The notes: generated by a model from the letters alone, not told the origin. DNA of 34,819 nucleotides from Candidatus Omnitrophota bacterium (GCA_028713155.1 JAQTPA010000015.1:1-34819), one strand, 5' to 3'; counted from the stretch's first letter, positions 22,640 to 31,951 are shown. Program-made: numbers and translations.

Positions 22640-23922
22640 AGGCAAAGAATTCCTTAATATTAATAATATTAAGCTTATTCCCGTTGTTTTTTTTCAGTAA
22701 GGCGGCAGCCGAAGAAACGCTGACCTGGCAGAATTGTATTAAAGAGGCAGCGAAAAACCATCCGGATTTAATCGCGGCAGTAGAGGAAACAAAGCAATCC
22801 CAGGCCGCTAAGAGAATTACCGCCAGCGCCTTTTACCCCCAGGTAGACGCTAATCTGGATGCCTCAACCTCCAGGATTGCCTCCGATAATAATCCCGCTT
22901 CTGTTGGCGATAGTTATAGTTACGGAATAAGCGCGACCCAGTTGATCTTTGACGGCACCAAGACCATCCAGGATGTAAAAGCTGCTGCGGAGAATATAAA
23001 AGCCTCGCAGCAGAATTATAAATATACTTCTACGCAAGTCAGGTTAAATCTACGTACCGCATTCGTTAATTTATTAAGGGCCCAGGATTTAATCAAAGTA
23101 ACCGAGGATATTGTGAGGATAAGAAAAGAGAATTACGAGCTGATAACCTTGCGTTATGTATCCGGCTTAGAGCATAAAGGCGCGCTGCTTACCGCGGAAG
23201 CAAATTTAGCCCAGGCGCGATTCCAGGTTGCCCAGGCAAAAAGGGACGTTGTGCTGGCGCAAAGGCAGTTGACTAAGGAAATGGGACGCAAAGGATTTAT
23301 CCCGATGAGCGTAAAAGCAGATTTTAAAGTTACTGATTCAGCCAAAGATAAACCGGACCTTGAATCCCTGGTAAAAAATAATCCCTATTTGCAACAGCTT
23401 ATCTCCCAGAAAAATGCGGCAGAATTCAGTTTAAAATCTGCCTACGCCAATTTTTCTCCCACGCTAACCGGCGCGGCCGGCGCAAATAAAGCCGGTAAAC
23501 ATTGGCTGCCTAAAGGCGATAACTGGAGTCTGGGGCTTAGCTTATCCATGCCTATATTTGAAGGAGGACTAAGGACCGCGCAGGTATCCCAGGCCCAGGC
23601 TTATTTAAGCCAATTAAAGGAGAATGAAAGAAGCACGCGGGACAGCCTGGTTGTTGCTCTGGAGAACACCTGGGTAGCCTTACAGGATGCCATTGAAACA
23701 GTAGGAGTTCAATACAAAACCCTGATTGCTACTGAGGAGCGTTCTAAAATAGCCGAGGCAGAATACGCGACAGGTTTTATTAGTTATGATAACTGGACGA
23801 TTATTGAGGATAATCTGGTGCAGGCCAAGACCGCTTATTTAAATTCCCAAGCCAACGCTTTATTAGCTGAGGCAAATTGGATCCAGGCGAAAGGAGAGAC
23901 ACTAGAATATGCGAAAAATTAA
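22636..23922 (+). CDS. TolC-family outer-membrane efflux channel
   Basis: A 428-residue outer-membrane factor. A cleavable signal (MKAKNSLILIILSLFPLFFF, cleavage near KAAA-EE, residue 25) is followed by the two OEP repeats: LTWQNCIKEAAKNHPDLIAA opens the first and SLVKNNPYLQQLISQKNAAE the second, with LSLSMPIFEGGLRTAQVSQA as the second beta strand and equatorial helix. The length and ends are normal, in contrast to the fusion channel at 13212. A trimer of this protein would span the outer membrane and periplasm. It overlaps TetR by four bases and the adaptor gene by 14. Confidence 0.9.
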   Translation: MKAKNSLILIILSLFPLFFFSKAAAEETLTWQNCIKEAAKNHPDLIAAVEETKQSQAAKRITASAFYPQVDANLDASTSRIASDNNPASVGDSYSYGISATQLIFDGTKTIQDVKAAAENIKASQQNYKYTSTQVRLNLRTAFVNLLRAQDLIKVTEDIVRIRKENYELITLRYVSGLEHKGALLTAEANLAQARFQVAQAKRDVVLAQRQLTKEMGRKGFIPMSVKADFKVTDSAKDKPDLESLVKNNPYLQQLISQKNAAEFSLKSAYANFSPTLTGAAGANKAGKHWLPKGDNWSLGLSLSMPIFEGGLRTAQVSQAQAYLSQLKENERSTRDSLVVALENTWVALQDAIETVGVQYKTLIATEERSKIAEAEYATGFISYDNWTIIEDNLVQAKTAYLNSQANALLAEANWIQAKGETLEYAKN

Positions 23923-24886
23923 ATCAAAGATTATTGTTGTGATTTTAGTGCTATTAGCTGTTTCTGTGTTTATAGCGATCAAGATTAAAAGCAAAGAACA
24001 AAGCAGCGAGATCATTAGAGAAGTTAAACCTGTCCTAGGGATTATCCAGACGTATATTTCCACGACAGGGACAGTATACCCTAAAAACCGGTTGGAAGTA
24101 AAGCCTCCGGTTAACGGACGCATAGAGAGTATTGCTGTTAAGGAGGGTGAAAAGGTAAAAGATGGCCAGGTTTTGGCCTGGATGAGTTCTACGGAAAGGG
24201 CTGCCCTGCTGGACGCTGCCCAGGGGCAGGGAGAGGCAGTATTGAAATACTGGGAGCAGGTATATAAGCCTATATCGCTTTTATCTCCGATTGACGGAGA
24301 AGTTATTGTCGCTACGACCCAGCCGGGGCAGACCGTTACTACCAGCGATGCCGTAGTTGTCTTATCGGACCATCTGATTGTCCGCGCCCAGGTTGACGAG
24401 ACCGATATCGGAAAGATCAAGCTCGGCCAGGGAGCTTTGGTAACTCTGGATGCTTACCTGGATACCAAGATAAAGGCGACTGTCGAGCATATATATTATG
24501 AATCCGAGACAGTAAATAACGTGACTATCTATAAAGTTGACCTTATCCCTGAAAAGACCCCGGAATTTTTCCGTTCCGGGATGAATGCGACAATAGATTT
24601 TAAAGCTGAAGGCAGAGAGGATGTTTTGCTCTTGCCGGTAGAAGCAGTGCGCAAAGAAAAAAGTGAAGATTATGTCCTGCTGAAAAATAATGGTAGTGAT
24701 AATCCGGTTAAGCGCGTGGTGAAAACAGGCATTACCGATGATAAAAATTATGAAATTCTTTCCGGCGTAACTTCCTCAGATACGGTACTTGTTACGACAA
24801 AGAAATATGTATTCCCTAGCGCTGATAGCTCAGGCAGTAATCCATTTTTGCCTAATATGAAAAGAAGGGGATCAAACAAAAAATAA
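23909..24886 (+). CDS. MacA-like membrane fusion protein with very short hairpin
   Basis: A 325-residue adaptor with an N-terminal anchor (residues 7-25). The first lipoyl half (VKPPVNGRIESIAVKEGEKVKDGQVLAWM) and second half (SPIDGEVIVATTQPGQTV) are clear, followed by the beta-barrel (VRAQVDETDIGKIKLGQ) and membrane-proximal domains. Between the lipoyl halves there are only about 30 residues (94-124, STERAALLDAAQGQGEAVLKYWEQ...), where MacA has a long two-helix hairpin that reaches TolC. The reading frame is intact, so this is a natural short form. It precedes MacB by five bases and must serve it. Confidence 0.88.
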   Translation: MRKIKSKIIVVILVLLAVSVFIAIKIKSKEQSSEIIREVKPVLGIIQTYISTTGTVYPKNRLEVKPPVNGRIESIAVKEGEKVKDGQVLAWMSSTERAALLDAAQGQGEAVLKYWEQVYKPISLLSPIDGEVIVATTQPGQTVTTSDAVVVLSDHLIVRAQVDETDIGKIKLGQGALVTLDAYLDTKIKATVEHIYYESETVNNVTIYKVDLIPEKTPEFFRSGMNATIDFKAEGREDVLLLPVEAVRKEKSEDYVLLKNNGSDNPVKRVVKTGITDDKNYEILSGVTSSDTVLVTTKKYVFPSADSSGSNPFLPNMKRRGSNKK

Positions 24887-24891
24887 TATAA

Positions 24892-26865
24892 ATGATAGAA
24901 GTCAAAAATTTATCTAAAACTTACCAAATGGGCGATGTCAAGGTAGAGGCCTTGCGCGGAGTGTCCCTGAAAATATCTTCGGGAGAATTTGTCGCGATTA
25001 TGGGCGCTTCCGGGTCGGGTAAGTCTACCCTGATGCATGTCTTGGGTTTGCTGGATAGGCCGGATTCAGGCCAGTATTATCTGGGGGGGGAAGAAGTAAC
25101 CAAGCTTTCAGATAAAGAATTAGCTCTGGTAAGGAATCAACTGGTTGGTTTTGTCTTTCAACAATTTCATTTATTGCCTAGAATGACGGCTCTCGAGAAC
25201 GCTGAGCTTCCTTTGATTTATGCCGGTAAGAGGCATTTGAAAGAAAGGGCGGCTAAGGAAATCGAAGGCGTTGGTTTAAAAGACAGGATGTTGCATCGGC
25301 CCAATGAAATGTCCGGAGGCCAGCAGCAGAGAGTGGCGATCGCCAGGAGTTTGGTAAACGATCCTCCGCTAATCTTCGCGGATGAGCCGACAGGGAACCT
25401 GGATTCCAAGAGCAAAGAAGAGATCATGGCCATATTGAAGAAGCTTAACCAGGCAGGCAAGACCGTGATTGTTGTTACTCACGAAAGCGATATTGCCAGC
25501 CAGGCCAGGAGGATTATCCAGATGCGTGACGGAGAGGTTATTTCCGATAAGGTTGTTTGCGCAGAGGCTAAACCTTCGGCATCCGGTATCCCGGAGGATT
25601 TAATAAAAAATATCTTAACAGAGTCAAATAAGGGGATAAAGGGCGGCATTGAGTTTTTAGATTATCTGCGTCAGGCTATTTCGGCTATGTTAGCGCATAA
25701 GATGCGCGCGTTCTTATCAATATTGGGTATACTTATCGGCGTAGCCGCGGTCATCGCCATGTTAGCCATAGGCCAGGGCGCGAAAGAATCCATTGAAAAA
25801 CAGTTAGCCTCACTTGGCTCTAATCTTCTTATTGTCAGGCCCGGCGCCCACAGATCGGGCGGCGTAGCTTTACAGACCGGAGTAACCACGCGTTTTACTT
25901 TTCAAGATGTGGCGGCGATCAAGAAGCTGAGTGAATATGTAGACAGGGTGAGCCCTTCGGTATCGGACAGGGCCCAGATAGTCTATGGAAACAAGAACTG
26001 GAATACCCAGGTTGAGGGTGTTGGTGTGGATTATGCACAACTGCGTTCAGCTGTCCCGACAGTGGGAAGATTTTTTACCGAAGAAGAAGTAAGATTGAGG
26101 AATAAAGTGGTTTTGCTGGGTACGACTGTGGCCAGAGAAATCTTTGGAGAAGTTAACCCGATTGGCGAGACCATCAAGATAAATTTGATTAATTTTAAAG
26201 TAATCGGGATTTTGCCTGCTAAGGGCGCCGGCGGGTTCCGCGACCAGGATGATACCGTAGTCATTCCAGTAACCACCGCGATGTACAGGGTTTTAGGTAA
26301 AGAGTACATTGATTATATTTATGTGGAAGCAAAAAGCGCTGATTTAACCGAAGTGGCGCAGGAAGCAGTAAGCAAGCTTATTATTAAGCAGCATCGTTTG
26401 ATCAGCAACGACCAAAAAGATTCATTTCAAATCTTCAATATGGCCGACATAAAGAATACGCTTACATCTACCACTGAGACAATGTCTTTATTGCTGGGAG
26501 CGATTGCGGCTATCTCGCTTTTGGTCGGCGGTATAGGTATTATGAATATTATGCTGGTTTCGGTTACCGAGCGCACGCGCGAAATCGGCCTGCGTAAAGC
26601 TATCGGCGCCAACAATAAAGATATTATGGTACAGTTCCTGATTGAGGCAGTGTTGATGTCGCTTATCGGCGGTTTAGCCGGTGTTCTGCTGGGCAGCGGC
26701 GCAGCGACATTAATAACTGTTTTTGCAAAATGGTCGGTAAGAGTCTCTCTGTTTTCAATAATCCTGGCCACGGTTTTTTCTTTGATTGTGGGCATAGTCT
26801 TCGGGATCTGGCCTGCCCGGAAAGCCGCTAAGTTGGATCCAATCGAAGCCTTAAGATATGAATAA
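24892..26865 (+). CDS. macB: MacB-type ABC exporter (ATPase-permease fusion)
   Basis: A 657-residue protein close to the usual MacB length. Residues 1-225 are the ATPase: Walker A GASGSGKST, Q-loop FVFQQFHLLPRMT, signature MSGGQQQRVAIARSL, Walker B LIFADEPTGNLD, H-loop VTHESD. A linker leads to helix 1 (about 270-295), the periplasmic MacB core domain (about 296-520) and three C-terminal FtsX helices with GLRKAIGANNKDIMVQFLIE. MacB works as a dimer that pushes periplasmic substrates (macrolides, peptides, lipoproteins) into the TolC channel by mechanotransmission. Weak spacing of five bases to the adaptor gene and seven to the MFS gene indicates one operon. Confidence 0.92.
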   Translation: MIEVKNLSKTYQMGDVKVEALRGVSLKISSGEFVAIMGASGSGKSTLMHVLGLLDRPDSGQYYLGGEEVTKLSDKELALVRNQLVGFVFQQFHLLPRMTALENAELPLIYAGKRHLKERAAKEIEGVGLKDRMLHRPNEMSGGQQQRVAIARSLVNDPPLIFADEPTGNLDSKSKEEIMAILKKLNQAGKTVIVVTHESDIASQARRIIQMRDGEVISDKVVCAEAKPSASGIPEDLIKNILTESNKGIKGGIEFLDYLRQAISAMLAHKMRAFLSILGILIGVAAVIAMLAIGQGAKESIEKQLASLGSNLLIVRPGAHRSGGVALQTGVTTRFTFQDVAAIKKLSEYVDRVSPSVSDRAQIVYGNKNWNTQVEGVGVDYAQLRSAVPTVGRFFTEEEVRLRNKVVLLGTTVAREIFGEVNPIGETIKINLINFKVIGILPAKGAGGFRDQDDTVVIPVTTAMYRVLGKEYIDYIYVEAKSADLTEVAQEAVSKLIIKQHRLISNDQKDSFQIFNMADIKNTLTSTTETMSLLLGAIAAISLLVGGIGIMNIMLVSVTERTREIGLRKAIGANNKDIMVQFLIEAVLMSLIGGLAGVLLGSGAATLITVFAKWSVRVSLFSIILATVFSLIVGIVFGIWPARKAAKLDPIEALRYE

Positions 26866-26872
26866 ACTTTAA

Positions 26873-28210
26873 ATGAAATCCGCTAAAAATAATCCTAACG
26901 GTTTTACTAATCTTAAGCTTATATTGCGGGCGCTCCGGCACAGGAATTACCGTCTATTTTTTGCCGGCCAGAGCATATCCCTGATCGGCACCTGGATGCA
27001 GCAGGTGGCGCTGGCCTGGCTAGTCTATCGTTTGACAAATTCTCCTTTTTTATTGGGGATAGTGGGGTTCGCCGGGCAGATCCCTACTTTTTTATTTTCA
27101 CCGTTCGCCGGAGTTTTTGCGGACAGGCATAACCGCAGGAATATGTTAGTCATAACCCAGGTTCTTTCGCTGGTACAGGCGTTAATTTTATCCCTGCTTA
27201 TCTTAACCGGGAATATCCAGGTCTGGCAGATTATAGCTTTAAGCTGCCTGCTGGGAATCATCAATTCCTTTGATATTCCGATACGCCAGGCATTTACCGT
27301 GGAGATGATTGAAGACAGAGAGGATTTAGGTAATGCCATAGCCCTGAATTCTTCAATGGTTAATGCAGCCCGCTTAATCGGCCCTTCCCTGGCCGGCATA
27401 CTGATAGCTTCAGTCGGCGAAGGGGTGTGTTTTCTTTTGAACTCCGTCAGCTATATTCCGGTTATCGCGTCTTTGTTAGCGATGAAGGTCAATAAAAAGA
27501 AGGCGAGCCCGCAGCATAGGCATATTCTTTCGGAGTTAAAAGAGGGTTTTAACTATGCTTTTAATTTTCTTCCGATTAAGATAATCCTTTTGCTCCTGGC
27601 GTTGGTCAGCCTGATGGGCGTGCCTTATCAGTTATTGATGCCGGTTTTTGCCCGGGATATTTTTCACGGAGGCCCGCTTACCCTCGGTTTTCTCGTAGCA
27701 ATGAGCGGAATCGGCGCACTAGCCGGAGCGATTTATCTTGCTGCCAGGAGAAGCGTTCTGGGATTAAATAAAATTATTGCCTGGACGGCGGGGCTTTTTG
27801 GTTTGGGTATTATTGCCTTTTCTTTCTCCCGCGTCCTTTGGGTATCTATGTTGATATTATTAATCAGCGGTTTTGGGATGATGGTCCAGATGGCCTCAAG
27901 TAATACGGTTTTGCAGACAATTGTTGAAGAGGATAAGCGCGGAAGAGTAATGAGTTTTTATACAATGTCTTTTATGGGCATGGTCCCTTTCGGCAGTTTA
28001 TTAGCGGGGAGCCTGGCCAGTTCAATAGGCGCGCCCAATACCCTGTTATTGGGCGGCATTTGTTGTATTGCCGGAGCAGGCATATTTGCCGTGAAACTCC
28101 CCTCAATCAGGGAAAAAGTCCGTCCGATTTACGCCAAGAAAGGCATTATTCCGGAAGTCGCCCAAGGAATTCAATCCGCAGCAGGATTCGCAAACTTCGC
28201 CAAGGATTAA
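26873..28210 (+). CDS. MFS transporter (MFS_3/EntS-like)
   Basis: A 445-residue twelve-helix transporter of the major facilitator superfamily. The family's start is typical: ALRHRNYRLFFAGQSISLIGTWMQQVALAWLVYRL, and the loop 2-3 motif FAGVFADRHNRRNML is present. The segments IRQAFTVEMI and LIGPSLAGILIASVGEGVCFLLN match the MFS_3 group, which includes the enterobactin exporter EntS. It likely exports a small molecule, siderophore or drug, to the periplasm, where the MacAB-TolC pump could complete export. It follows MacB after seven bases with no terminator between them, so it belongs to the TetR-controlled operon. FeoAB follows after a promoter-like gap. Confidence 0.88.
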   Translation: MKSAKNNPNGFTNLKLILRALRHRNYRLFFAGQSISLIGTWMQQVALAWLVYRLTNSPFLLGIVGFAGQIPTFLFSPFAGVFADRHNRRNMLVITQVLSLVQALILSLLILTGNIQVWQIIALSCLLGIINSFDIPIRQAFTVEMIEDREDLGNAIALNSSMVNAARLIGPSLAGILIASVGEGVCFLLNSVSYIPVIASLLAMKVNKKKASPQHRHILSELKEGFNYAFNFLPIKIILLLLALVSLMGVPYQLLMPVFARDIFHGGPLTLGFLVAMSGIGALAGAIYLAARRSVLGLNKIIAWTAGLFGLGIIAFSFSRVLWVSMLILLISGFGMMVQMASSNTVLQTIVEEDKRGRVMSFYTMSFMGMVPFGSLLAGSLASSIGAPNTLLLGGICCIAGAGIFAVKLPSIREKVRPIYAKKGIIPEVAQGIQSAAGFANFAKD

Positions 28211-28221
28211 AAAATAATCCC

Positions 28222-28250
28222 TTGTAACTTTTAGCTATTGCGCATAGAAT
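28222..28250 (+). promoter_or_regulatory. Possible promoter for feoAB
   Basis: TTGTAA (28222-28227), a 17-base spacer and TAGAAT (28245-28250), in the 58-base gap between the MFS gene and feoA. An alternative TATAAA at 28253 exists. No recognisable Fur box was seen. Confidence 0.4.
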
Positions 28251-28268
28251 ATATAAAATAAGGAAGGC

Positions 28269-28502
28269 ATGAAAAAAATATCCCTGGCACAAATCAAAAT
28301 GAATCGTAAGGCCAAGGTCATCGAGATCCTGGGCGGCCATAATTTACAAAACAGGCTGATGAATATGGGAGTGCACAAGGGGAGGGAACTGCTTAAACTC
28401 AGCCATATCGGTTTAAGGGGCCCGGTAGTAATTAAGGTCGGCAGGAGTATCCTGGCTTTGGGGCACGGTGTAGCTACGAAAATCATCATTGAGGCGGAAT
28501 GA
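28269..28502 (+). CDS. feoA: FeoA, ferrous iron transport accessory protein
   Basis: A 77-residue SH3-like protein. The family pattern is visible in KAKVIEILGGHNLQNRLMNMGVHKGRELLKLSHIGLRGPVVIKVGRSILALGHGVATKI, including the GxxxRLxxMG core. FeoA is cytoplasmic and supports FeoB, probably by contacting its G domain. GGAAGG precedes the ATG. Its stop overlaps the FeoB start (ATGA), giving tight coupling. Confidence 0.9.
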   Translation: MKKISLAQIKMNRKAKVIEILGGHNLQNRLMNMGVHKGRELLKLSHIGLRGPVVIKVGRSILALGHGVATKIIIEAE

Positions 28503-30229
28503 TAAAAAAAATTTATCTTATCGGTAACCCGAACGTAGGCAAGAGCGTGGTATTTTCGCGGCTTACCGGGGTGCAGGTAATCTCCTCGAATTATCCCGGT
28601 ACGACTGTGGAGATAAGTAAGGGGTATTTGCAGTTAGGCGGGGAGAGGATTGAAGTTGTGGACTTGCCGGGGACTTATTCGTTAGAGTCGACTTCCTCCG
28701 CGGAAGAGGTAGCTGTCTCTTTGTTGAAAGAATATAATAAAGACGAGATCGCGGTAATCAATATACTGGATTCGACTAATCTGGAAAGGAATTTATTGCT
28801 TACCTTGCAATTGATTGAGGGAGGATTTCCGGTAATCGCCTGCTTAAATATGTGCGATGAGGCTGGGCATAGGGGGGTCCGTATAGACATTGGGAAGTTA
28901 GAAGATATTTTACATATTCCGGTCATTTCGACCTGCGCAATAACCGGAGCGGGCATAAAATTGCTGATTGAAAGAATAAAAGAAGCAGCAGCTGTTTTCA
29001 GGGATAGGCTTACCCATGAAGAGCGCTGGAAGGAGATCGGCCGGATTATTGAGCAGGCGCAGCATCTGGAACACCGGCATCACAGTTTAAGGGAAATATT
29101 AGAGGATGTGTCGGTGCGGCCGGTAAGCGGGTTGATTATGGCAGCAGGAGTTATCTATGCCGCATTTAAGTTTGTGCGCTTTATCGGAGAAGGGATAATT
29201 AATAAATTCACCGATCCGCTATTCATTAATTTTTTCCAGCCGCTATTGGAAAAATTAACCTTCCATTGGCAGGAGAAGGGGTTCTGGTTCCATCTGCTTA
29301 TCGGCGATTTAATCAACGGCAAGATTGATTTTAAGCAGTCCCTCGGGCTCTTAACCACGGCCCCTTACATCGAATTCGGGATGGTTTTGCCTTATGTCAT
29401 ATCCTTTTATTTTGTTTTAAGCCTCTTAGAAGATATAGGGTATTTGCCCCGTCTGGCGATATTATTGGATAATCTTTTACACCGGCTGGGCCTGCATGGC
29501 TATGCGATAATCCCGGTCCTCCTGGGCCTGGGCTGTAATGTCCCGGGAATTTTAGCTACGCGCGTGCTGGAATCAAAGCGCGAAAGGTTCATCGCTTCTA
29601 CATTGATCTCTATCGGCGTGCCCTGCGTGCCTTTGCAGGCCATGATTTTCGGCCTATTGGGTAAATTCGGAGGATTTTATGTGGTAGGAGTTTATTTGGT
29701 ACTGTTTTCCTTGATTTTAATATTAGGGACAATCCTGAACCGCATATTATCCGGGTATAGCCCGGAATTTTTATTAGAAATTCCTCCTTACAGGTTTCCG
29801 CCGTTAACCATACTGGCCAGAAAACTTTTTTTTCGCATCAAAGGATTCGTTATTGAGGCAGTTCCGGTTGTCCTGCTAGGCGTTCTGGCGATAAATGTTC
29901 TTTTATACTTCAGGTTATTTGATTTTGTAACCGGCATATTTGCGCCTTTAGTCAATGGCTTGTTTGGTCTGCCCAAACAAGCGGTAGCTGCCCTGGCCAT
30001 CGGGTTTTTAAGGAAGGATGTCGCCGTAGGGATGTTAGCGCCGCTGGGGCTTTCAGTTAAGCAGCTATTTATCGCGGTAACGTTATTAGCGGTTTCTTTT
30101 CCCTGTATCGCTACTTTTATTGTATTATGGAAAGAATTGGGCGTCGGGGACGTGATTAAAGCGACCCTGTTGATGATTACTGTCAGTATTATTCTGGGCG
30201 GGACGCTTAATTTATTAATATTAAGATAG
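28499..30229 (+). CDS. feoB: FeoB, ferrous iron transporter (short form)
   Basis: A 576-residue Fe2+ importer. The N-terminal G protein domain has G1 GNPNVGKS (9-16), G2 PGTT (33-36), G3 DLPG (55-58) and G4 NMCD, followed by the GDI-like helical region and about eight to nine transmembrane helices. The first gate motif is recognisable: LGLGCNVPGILATRVLESKRERFIAS, with a Cys in CNVPG, and a second Cys in GVPCVPLQAM where larger FeoB proteins have NPFMSCGARLP. E. coli FeoB is 773 residues, so this is a compact form that lacks some insertions and possibly the C-terminal region. Ferrous uptake agrees with a reduced habitat and with iron use by superoxide reductase and Thi4. Confidence 0.9.
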   Translation: MIKKIYLIGNPNVGKSVVFSRLTGVQVISSNYPGTTVEISKGYLQLGGERIEVVDLPGTYSLESTSSAEEVAVSLLKEYNKDEIAVINILDSTNLERNLLLTLQLIEGGFPVIACLNMCDEAGHRGVRIDIGKLEDILHIPVISTCAITGAGIKLLIERIKEAAAVFRDRLTHEERWKEIGRIIEQAQHLEHRHHSLREILEDVSVRPVSGLIMAAGVIYAAFKFVRFIGEGIINKFTDPLFINFFQPLLEKLTFHWQEKGFWFHLLIGDLINGKIDFKQSLGLLTTAPYIEFGMVLPYVISFYFVLSLLEDIGYLPRLAILLDNLLHRLGLHGYAIIPVLLGLGCNVPGILATRVLESKRERFIASTLISIGVPCVPLQAMIFGLLGKFGGFYVVGVYLVLFSLILILGTILNRILSGYSPEFLLEIPPYRFPPLTILARKLFFRIKGFVIEAVPVVLLGVLAINVLLYFRLFDFVTGIFAPLVNGLFGLPKQAVAALAIGFLRKDVAVGMLAPLGLSVKQLFIAVTLLAVSFPCIATFIVLWKELGVGDVIKATLLMITVSIILGGTLNLLILR

Positions 30230-30239
30230 GGTTTTTATT

Positions 30240-30971
30240 ATGAAAAATATTTTTAAGAAAATAGGTCTAATTTTTATATTTTTTATTATTTTAGCCGTTA
30301 TTTTCTTTGTAATCTCATTATTTTTTGATGAAGCGGTCCTGGTGCGCAAGGGGACATTTTACCGCGCTCAGCGAGCGGATAAAGTGGTGGCCCTGACTTT
30401 CGATGACGGGCCTAGCCCTATCTGGACTCCGCAGGTATTAGATGAGCTCAAAAAAGCAGAGGTAAAGGCTACCTTTTTTATGCTCGGGAGCCATGTAGAA
30501 AGATACCCGGCAATTGCCAGGCGCGTTTTAGCGGAAGGCCATGAAATTGGCAACCATACCTATGACCACCATGTCTTGATCTATTATAAGATGGAGGAAT
30601 TGGAAAAAGAAATCCAGGAAGCGGAAGATGCGATTAAGGCCGTGACTGGCCAATCTCCCAGATATTTCAGACCTCCCAAGGCCTGGCTTTCCTCCAGGGA
30701 AAAGAAAAAGATAGAAGAAATGGGGTATAAAATTGTATTATGGTCATTGAATTCCAAGGACTGGGTGACTTTCCACGATAAACAGATTACCTCCTACATT
30801 TTAAAACGTATTCAGCCCGGGGACATTATTCTCTTTCATGACAGCGGAGGGGTTTTCACCGCCGAAGGAGGAAATCGCGCTCAGACAGTTAAAACTATCC
30901 CCCGGTTAGTCAGGAAATTAAAGGAAAGGGGCTATAGGTTCGTGACAATTAGCGAGCTTATGGATAAATAG
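30240..30971 (+). CDS. Membrane-anchored polysaccharide deacetylase (NodB domain)
   Basis: A 243-residue hydrolase with one N-terminal anchor (about residues 8-29), so the catalytic domain faces the periplasm. NodB motifs: TFDDGPS (D55 and D56, base and metal ligand), HTYDH (H106 and H110, metal ligands), RPPK (usually RPPYG), a DW motif in LNSKDW and FHDSGG near the end. The active site looks complete. It removes acetyl groups from an N-acetylated glycan such as peptidoglycan or an exopolysaccharide. The gene follows FeoB after ten bases and is followed after 34 bases by a beta-lactamase-like gene, so a cell-wall role is likely. Confidence 0.9.
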   Translation: MKNIFKKIGLIFIFFIILAVIFFVISLFFDEAVLVRKGTFYRAQRADKVVALTFDDGPSPIWTPQVLDELKKAEVKATFFMLGSHVERYPAIARRVLAEGHEIGNHTYDHHVLIYYKMEELEKEIQEAEDAIKAVTGQSPRYFRPPKAWLSSREKKKIEEMGYKIVLWSLNSKDWVTFHDKQITSYILKRIQPGDIILFHDSGGVFTAEGGNRAQTVKTIPRLVRKLKERGYRFVTISELMDK

Positions 30972-31005
30972 CGCTGCTCAGCCATGGGTAATCTTTATAA
31001 AAGCT

Positions 31006-31935
31006 ATGCAAAGAAAAATAATACTGTTAATAATTGCTTTTTCTTTTTTTGGTAGTGGCCTATTTTTTTCATATAAGGCATATAAGAATTATCAGGCGCT
31101 TAAAATATTAGAGAAAAGAAAAGAAGCCTGGTTGGCCTTAGAGAAAAAGCTGCAGGCTAAAACCCTGCGTTTTCCAGGCACGGTCAGCGTAGTAATTAAA
31201 GACCTGGATACCGGCTGGGAGATAATGCAAAATGACGAAATTGCGATCCCCTCGGCAAGTTTAGTCAAAATTCCTATTATGTTTTCTTACTTTTATGCCA
31301 ACCAGGAAGGCCGGGTAAGTTTCAAAGATACCTTAATCCTTAAGGGTAGCGATAAGGTAGCCGGATCAAAAGTATTGGGAGATTTTCCTGCTGGGAGCCG
31401 CTTTACGGTGGGAGAGTTGCTGGTCCCCATGATTACCCAAAGCGATAATTCTGCTACTAACCTCCTCATAGGCTTCTTAGGTTTGGATAGTTTAAACGCG
31501 TATTTTAAGAAGATGGGGCTCAAAAACACGAACTTGGCGCGCAAGATGCTGGACTTTAAAGAAAGAAGAAGAGGCAGGGAGAATTATACTACTGCCCAGG
31601 ATATGGCTTTTTTACTGGAAAAGCTTTATCATAAAGAATTCTTAAATAAAGAAGTTTCCGAACAATGCCTGATGCTGCTTGGCGAACAGAAGATTAACGA
31701 TCGTATCCCCAAAAAACTCCCCAAAGACGGGACATTTATCTGCCATAAGACCGGCTTAGAGAGGCATATCTGCCATGACGTGGGGATAGTTTATACCCGT
31801 AAAGGCAATTTTTTGATCTGTGTTTTAGTCCATCATAAAGACAAGACGGCTGTACGCGCAAAAAAACTTATTTCGGATATTGCCTTGTTTACCTATAATT
31901 ATTATCAGAATCAGTCAGCTCGCGCCTATAATTGA
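31006..31935 (+). CDS. Class A beta-lactamase-like serine hydrolase
   Basis: A 309-residue protein with an N-terminal anchor (about 5-22) and a penicillin-recognising fold. Active-site motifs: S85-L-V-K88 (S-x-x-K), S146-D147-N148 and K248-T249-G250. In class A enzymes a glutamate (Glu166) in the omega loop activates water; here the loop FKERRRGRENYTTAQDMA is shorter and its glutamates (185, 192) do not sit at the expected distance, so true beta-lactamase activity is uncertain. A D,D-peptidase or other cell-wall hydrolase fits as well. No clear Shine-Dalgarno precedes the ATG. It follows the polysaccharide deacetylase and precedes the PhoB-like regulator by 16 bases. Confidence 0.8.
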   Translation: MQRKIILLIIAFSFFGSGLFFSYKAYKNYQALKILEKRKEAWLALEKKLQAKTLRFPGTVSVVIKDLDTGWEIMQNDEIAIPSASLVKIPIMFSYFYANQEGRVSFKDTLILKGSDKVAGSKVLGDFPAGSRFTVGELLVPMITQSDNSATNLLIGFLGLDSLNAYFKKMGLKNTNLARKMLDFKERRRGRENYTTAQDMAFLLEKLYHKEFLNKEVSEQCLMLLGEQKINDRIPKKLPKDGTFICHKTGLERHICHDVGIVYTRKGNFLICVLVHHKDKTAVRAKKLISDIALFTYNYYQNQSARAYN

Positions 31936-31951
31936 ACGGCAGGGGGAATAG

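Noticed and set aside
28211-28268. Fur box in front of feoA
   Set aside because: No good match to the GATAATGATAATCATTATC-type palindrome; only generic AT-rich sequence is present.
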